From assembly GCF_000374025.1 (NCBI RefSeq), contig NZ_KB893175.1:124001-188000 (forward strand): DNA of 64,000 bases. The letters run 5' to 3'. The translations under genes and the position numbers were made by a program. This document shows, in pieces, positions 59,081-64,000 of this stretch. The notes beneath the pieces are model-generated. The model ran no database searches and was not told the DNA's origin. It worked only from the letters and a program-made list of their open reading frames with translations. Source of the DNA: Spirosoma panaciterrae DSM 21099. Lineage in GTDB: Bacteria; Bacteroidota; Bacteroidia; Cytophagales; Spirosomataceae. The stretch's first letter is position 1; each line of letters starts with the position of its first letter.

Positions 59081-62000
59081 ATGAGTGCCCATAAGAATAA
59101 TTCGTTAAGCAGGAGTTTCCTCGCACCCCTTTTGGTTCATCAACTCGTTGAGCAGGTTGCTCAGGCGAATCAGGATCGCCTAGCCGTTGTCTTTGGCGAG
59201 GATACCCTAACCTATCGTCAGCTAAATGAACGTGCCAACCATGCATGCCAGCTGATTTTACAGACGACACCTTCGGCTCCGGTAGTTGGTATCAGTAGTA
59301 CGCGTAGCCTGGACATGATAGTTGGCGTGCTGGCTATTTTGAAAGCCGGAAAAGCCTATTTACCTCTCGATCCTGCCTATCCTGATGCGCGTCTGCAACA
59401 AATTATCAGCGACGCGCATCTTCAAAGCTGTGTGGCGGCAGGCACTGAGAAGGCCCGGTTTGCGAGCTTAGGTATCCTGACTATGTCGGCCGAAGCAACT
59501 CTTCGGCTGGAAGGCTCGACAGCGGCTCAGCAGGCAGGCATGGCCTATGTGCTGTATACATCGGGCTCAACAGGGAAGCCCAAGGGGGTTTGCATGGGGC
59601 ATAAAGCACTCGTAAACCTACTCAACTGGCAGGCAAACCATTCGCAGGCAGGCGCTGGTACAAAGACGCTGCAACTGGCACCCCTGAGTTTTGACGTTTC
59701 ATTTCAGGAAATTTTTGCCACATTAACTACCGGCGGAACCCTCGTATTGGTCGATGAGTCGCTTCGGCTGGATCTCAATGCCCTGCTTCGATTTATTGAT
59801 GAGCAGTCGATCAATCGGTTGTTTCTACCATTTGTGGCCTTGCAATATCTGGCTGAGGCTGCCGTCAGTACGAAGGTATTTCCGAAGCAGCTCCAGGAAG
59901 TGATGACGGCAGGTGAGCAGTTGAAAATTACCCCTCAGGTTGCTCAGTTTTTCTCCGCCTTGCCGAATTGCGTTTTATTCAATCAATACGGACCAACCGA
60001 ATGCCATGTTGTTACCCAATTAACACTTACGGGTGATTCTGCCAGTTGGCCGGCATTGCCTGGTATAGGCTATCCGATCGACAACGTGAATCTGTTTGTT
60101 GTTGATGATAATCTGAATATTCTACCTCCCGGTGAGGCAGGTGAATTGTGTTTTGGGGGCGACTGTGTGGCCGAAGGTTATCTGAATCAGCCCAGTCTGA
60201 CCCGTGAGAAGTTCATTGAGCTGGCGGTGTCAGGTCAGGGGCCAGTGCGGGTCTATCGTACAGGAGACCTGGGGCGGTTGCAACCCGATGGCGCTATCGA
60301 TTTTCTGGGCCGTCGGGATGATCAGGTTAAGATTCGTGGTCACCGGGTCGAATTGGGTGAAGTAGAAGTAGTGGTCAATCAGGTGCCGGGCATCAAACAG
60401 GCTGTGGTTGTGGCGCGTGAGGCTCAGGGTGGGCAAAAACAGCTTGTGGCCTATCTGGTTTCGGCTGACGGTCAGTCGAAGACGCCGGAAGTACGGTTGA
60501 AGCTTGCCCAAAAATTGCCTGACTACATGATGCCTTCGGCCTTTGTATGGCTTGAGGAATTACCGAAAACCACGAGCGGCAAGGTCGATAAAAAGCAATT
60601 GCCAGCCCCTGAACGCAAGCGACCCGAGTTGATGGTAGCGTACCGTAGGCCCAGAACAGTGCTTGAACAGGGCATTGCCCAGGTTTGGGAAGAGGTATTG
60701 GAAATTGATCAGGTTGGTTTGGATGATAACTTTTTTGAACTGGGTGGGAATTCTCTATTGGCTCAGAAAACAGTTGCGCTTCTAAAAGAGCGACAGTATA
60801 CGCTGCCGATTACGAAGCTCTATCAATACCCAACCCTGGCAGGTATAGTCCGGTATTTACAGCCTAAAGAACAGTCGGCTGTACGGATTGACCTATCCAG
60901 TGCCAAAGACCAAAACACTGCTTCTACAAGTCGTAACTCAGATATTGCCGTCATTGGCATGTCGGGACGCTTTCCGGGAGCCAATACGATTGATGAGCTT
61001 TGGGAGCTACTTAAAGCTGGAAAAGAAACAACGCGGTTTTTTACAGAGGATGAACTGGATGCATCGATTCCGGCTCGCCTGAAAACGGACCCGCTTTATG
61101 TAAAGGCACGGGGGGTGATAGATGGAGCTGAACAGTTTGATGCGACCTTCTTTGGGCTATCGCCTAAAGTAGCGCAGCTTATGGACCCTCAGCAGCGAAT
61201 CTTCCTGGAGATTGCCTGGGAAACGCTGGAACAAACGGGATATTTGCCTCACCATTACGACGGTCGGGTGGGGGTGTTTGCGGGATGCGGCAACAATACG
61301 TATTATCAGAAGAATATCCCAGGCCATACAGATCTGATCGATCAGGTGGGTGCATTTCAGGTGATGACCCTGAACGAAAAAGATTACATAGCTTCCCGAA
61401 CGGCTTATCAACTCAATCTGAAAGGTCCGGCTGTGAGTGTGTATTCGGCCTGTTCGACTTCCCTGCTGGCCATTACGCAGGCTGTGCAGTGTATTCGCAA
61501 CGGTCAGTGCGAGGTTGCCCTGGCGGGTGGCGCCAGTATCACAACCCCCATTCATAGCGGCCATCTCTATCAGGAAGGGGCTATGCTGAGTCAGGATGGT
61601 CACTGCCGATCATTCGATGCTGATGCTCAGGGCACTGTCTTTAGTGATGGGGCGGGGGTAGTGCTACTAAAAAGTAGGGAGGCTGCTCTCCGCGATGGCG
61701 ACACAATTTACGCGGTCATCAAAGGGGTGGGGGTAAACAATGATGGGGGTGGAAAAGGAAGCTTTACGGCTCCCAGTTCGGAAGGACAGGCTGGTGCCAT
61801 CGCTATGGCTATCGCCGATGCCGCTATCGACCCCGCGACGATCAGTTATGTTGAAGCGCATGGAACCGCTACACCCTTGGGCGACCCGATCGAAATTGAC
61901 GGTTTAACCCAGGCGTTTGGCGAACAGCCGAATCGACAGTTTTGTGCGATCGGTTCCATTAAGAGCAATATGGGGCACTTAACCCAGGCGGCTGGTGTAG

Positions 62001-64000
62001 CTGGGCTGATCAAAACGACACTCGCGTTGTTTCATAAGCAACTTCCGGCATCGATCAATTTCAAGACACCCAACCCCGCGATCGACTTTGCTAATTCGCC
62101 ATTTTTTGTCAATACGCACCTGTCAGACTGGAAGGCCGTGGGCGATCTGCCCCGTCGGGCCGGGGTAAGTTCGTTCGGAGTTGGAGGTACCAATGTGCAC
62201 GTCATCCTGGAAGAATTTGGTGAAGAACGACCAAAATCAGCGGAGGGGCGGCCGATACAGTTAATTAGCTGGTCAGCAAAGTCGTCGCAGAGCCTGAACG
62301 CATATACCCAAAAGCTGGCACAGGCCGCCGAACAGCTTGATGACACCACCCTGGCCGATCTGGCCTTTACCTTGCAGACGACTCGGGTAAGTTTCGGCCA
62401 TCGACGGTTTATGGTTGCTGCTACATCGGCCGAACTGAAACAGAAATTACAGGCTGAGCAGGCTAAACCATCTCTTTCTAAGGCCGTCCAACGGCCCGAC
62501 GAGGTGGTGTTTATGTTTCCTGGTCAGGGATCGCAATACCTTAACATGGGACGCTGGCTGTATGAACATGAATCGGTATTCCGGCAGGCTATTGATAGCT
62601 GTGCGGCCTTGCTGCATCCGCATCTTGATCTTGACATTCGGCGGGTGATTTACCCCGAATCGATGGATATGGAGGCTGAGCAGCGCTTAAAGAATACACG
62701 CTATACACAGCCCGCCCTGTTTGTGACCGAATATGCACTGGCTCAATTATGGATGAGTTGGGGGATCGAGCCGTCCGTTTTATGTGGCCATAGCATCGGT
62801 GAATTCGTGGCTGCCCATTTGGCAGGCATCGTTTCGTTGCCCGATGCGCTTATGCTCATTACGGCCCGGGGCCGTATGGTCAGTGAACGACCTCGCGGTA
62901 GTATGTTATCGGTTCGCAGACCTGCCAGCGTTATTGCCGTAATGATGCCCGACACGATTTCCATGGCCGCTGTAAACAGCCACACGCTATGCGTTGTAGC
63001 CGGGCCGGATGAGGATATCGCTGATTTTGCCCGATTGCTGGACGAACAGGAAATCCCAAACCAGCCGCTGGCAACCAGCCATGCGTTTCATTCGAGTATG
63101 ATGGAGCCAATTGTGGGAGAGTTTGCCAGGATTGTGCGAACCGTTTCACTCAATCGGCCTATGAAGCCAATCGTATCGACAGTTAGCGGAACCTGGCTGA
63201 CGGATGCACAGGCTACCGATCCGATGTACTGGGCCAATCATCTTCGGGCTACGGTACAATTTGCCGATGCACTCGATAAAATTATCGCTCTGGAAAACCC
63301 GCTACTTCTGGAAGTTGGTCCAGGCCACGTAACGGCAACGCTGGCTCGGCAGCAGGTTGGGAAAAAGCCAATTCCAGTGCTGGCCGGATTGGCCAATCTG
63401 CCCGACTGGCCCACCTCCTGCCAGTCGTTGCTGACTACGCTGGGGCAATTGTACCAGAACGGTATAGAACCAAACTGGAAGGCTTTTTATGATGGGCAAC
63501 AACGGGTAAAGGTTCATGCGCCGACCTATGCGTTTGATAAAACGTATTGCTGGCTTGAGCCGATAGAAGCTCAATCGAAAAATTCCTCTTTTGATACCCA
63601 TAAACAAATAGGTTTAGTGAGTAATGCCCCTGTCGATCAGCAACCTGTTACAGATTTGCCGGATCGGTCGCTAGTTGCATTGCCAATAATCACACCAAAA
63701 ACTATGAGAAAAAACGCATTGATTAGCCGGATCAATCAACTGCTGGAAGAGGCATCTGGCATTGATATGGAGGGCGTTTCGCCCGATACCAGTTTTCTGG
63801 AAATCGGTCTGGACTCGCTCTTGATGACCCAGGTAGCCTTAACCCTCAAAAAAGAATTTGGCTTACCCATTACGTTTCGTCAGCTAACCAGCACATACAC
63901 ATCGCCCGAACAGTTGGCTGATTTTATTGACCAGCAGTTGCCGCCAGCCCCTCAGCCGGTTGCTCCGGCCCCGGTTTCTGTCTCGGTACCGCCTGTAGTT
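59081..64000 (+). CDS. Hybrid NRPS-PKS synthase, runs off window end
   Basis: An ATG at 59081 opens a frame of 1640 codons with no stop before the window ends. Domains: adenylation (about 15-510: A3 YTSGSTGKPKG at 159-169, A5 NQYGPTE at 301, A10 K501 in SGKVDKK); PCP (GGNS, S558); KS (about 620-1045, Cys791 in YSACSTS, His927 in EAHGTA, His966 in SNMGHL); AT (about 1140-1430, GHSIG with S1238, HAFH at 1334-1337, a malonyl-CoA signature); ACP (GLDSL, S1579); then a Pro-rich linker at the window end. There is no condensation domain at the start, so this is a loading module, and no KR/DH/ER between AT and ACP. The pocket residues D205, V206, Q209, F248, M275, A277, Q302, V310, V311, K501 resemble proline-activating domains. 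Product unknown. Confidence 0.95.
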   Translation, partial: MSAHKNNSLSRSFLAPLLVHQLVEQVAQANQDRLAVVFGEDTLTYRQLNERANHACQLILQTTPSAPVVGISSTRSLDMIVGVLAILKAGKAYLPLDPAYPDARLQQIISDAHLQSCVAAGTEKARFASLGILTMSAEATLRLEGSTAAQQAGMAYVLYTSGSTGKPKGVCMGHKALVNLLNWQANHSQAGAGTKTLQLAPLSFDVSFQEIFATLTTGGTLVLVDESLRLDLNALLRFIDEQSINRLFLPFVALQYLAEAAVSTKVFPKQLQEVMTAGEQLKITPQVAQFFSALPNCVLFNQYGPTECHVVTQLTLTGDSASWPALPGIGYPIDNVNLFVVDDNLNILPPGEAGELCFGGDCVAEGYLNQPSLTREKFIELAVSGQGPVRVYRTGDLGRLQPDGAIDFLGRRDDQVKIRGHRVELGEVEVVVNQVPGIKQAVVVAREAQGGQKQLVAYLVSADGQSKTPEVRLKLAQKLPDYMMPSAFVWLEELPKTTSGKVDKKQLPAPERKRPELMVAYRRPRTVLEQGIAQVWEEVLEIDQVGLDDNFFELGGNSLLAQKTVALLKERQYTLPITKLYQYPTLAGIVRYLQPKEQSAVRIDLSSAKDQNTASTSRNSDIAVIGMSGRFPGANTIDELWELLKAGKETTRFFTEDELDASIPARLKTDPLYVKARGVIDGAEQFDATFFGLSPKVAQLMDPQQRIFLEIAWETLEQTGYLPHHYDGRVGVFAGCGNNTYYQKNIPGHTDLIDQVGAFQVMTLNEKDYIASRTAYQLNLKGPAVSVYSACSTSLLAITQAVQCIRNGQCEVALAGGASITTPIHSGHLYQEGAMLSQDGHCRSFDADAQGTVFSDGAGVVLLKSREAALRDGDTIYAVIKGVGVNNDGGGKGSFTAPSSEGQAGAIAMAIADAAIDPATISYVEAHGTATPLGDPIEIDGLTQAFGEQPNRQFCAIGSIKSNMGHLTQAAGVAGLIKTTLALFHKQLPASINFKTPNPAIDFANSPFFVNTHLSDWKAVGDLPRRAGVSSFGVGGTNVHVILEEFGEERPKSAEGRPIQLISWSAKSSQSLNAYTQKLAQAAEQLDDTTLADLAFTLQTTRVSFGHRRFMVAATSAELKQKLQAEQAKPSLSKAVQRPDEVVFMFPGQGSQYLNMGRWLYEHESVFRQAIDSCAALLHPHLDLDIRRVIYPESMDMEAEQRLKNTRYTQPALFVTEYALAQLWMSWGIEPSVLCGHSIGEFVAAHLAGIVSLPDALMLITARGRMVSERPRGSMLSVRRPASVIAVMMPDTISMAAVNSHTLCVVAGPDEDIADFARLLDEQEIPNQPLATSHAFHSSMMEPIVGEFARIVRTVSLNRPMKPIVSTVSGTWLTDAQATDPMYWANHLRATVQFADALDKIIALENPLLLEVGPGHVTATLARQQVGKKPIPVLAGLANLPDWPTSCQSLLTTLGQLYQNGIEPNWKAFYDGQQRVKVHAPTYAFDKTYCWLEPIEAQSKNSSFDTHKQIGLVSNAPVDQQPVTDLPDRSLVALPIITPKTMRKNALISRINQLLEEASGIDMEGVSPDTSFLEIGLDSLLMTQVALTLKKEFGLPITFRQLTSTYTSPEQLADFIDQQLPPAPQPVAPAPVSVSVPPVV

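Overview
The window looks like chromosomal DNA of a Bacteroidota member of the order Cytophagales, most likely Spirosoma or a close relative. The reasons are the gene content (GSII and GSIII glutamine synthetases, MarC, DUF4143 ATPase, viroplasmin-type RNase H, CarboxypepD_reg-like and lipobox lipoproteins), promoters with the Bacteroidota -7 box TAnnTTTG, and weak or absent Shine-Dalgarno sequences. The genus is an inference. No rRNA, tRNA or CRISPR was found.

Layout. 1-5.1 kb: end of an unknown gene, xerD, aroQ, a class V aminotransferase, marC and a type II glutamine synthetase. 5.2-9.4 kb is an unstable island. It holds a DUF4143 ATPase with an elaborate repeat operator, a decayed second copy of the glutamine synthetase 3' end plus terminator, and a dead IS4-like element (terminal inverted repeats and an 11-bp target duplication). 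That element is itself split by an IS1182-like relic and a living discoidin-domain lipoprotein gene. 9.4-20.8 kb: GSIII, carbonic anhydrase, peptidases (M28, PepT), a MazG-like NTPase, GNAT, MBL-fold, TetR and a carboxylesterase. 20.9-23.5 kb (minus strand): PepSY membrane protein, ApbE-DUF2271 fusion and an ACP-like protein lacking the attachment serine. 23.8-30 kb (minus strand): a complete marR-tolC-adaptor-RND efflux operon with a readable promoter and palindromic operator. 30.1-53.9 kb: housekeeping and envelope genes (cytochrome c-PQQ dehydrogenase fusion, RNase H, TrmN6-like, GT2, pyrophosphatase, SppA, bioB, lpxH, cdsA, CPBP protease, dus, biotin carrier, pyrH-frr).

54.4-64 kb is the accessory locus of greatest interest. 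A cellulose-synthase-like GT2, a half-length TolC-like protein and a Wzz-type chain-length protein with a degenerate kinase domain are followed by a giant hybrid NRPS-PKS gene. That gene starts at 59081, has no stop before the window ends and reads as A-PCP-KS-AT-ACP (1640 codons visible). The adenylation pocket resembles proline-activating domains and the AT carries the malonyl-type HAFH motif.

Intergenic DNA has its own character. Several gaps carry hairpins built from about 7-bp units (GATTGAG/GAGCGAA type), and others carry very long near-perfect hairpins with 10-11 nt loops. A candidate small RNA with its own promoter and terminator sits at about 46.13-46.20 kb on the minus strand.
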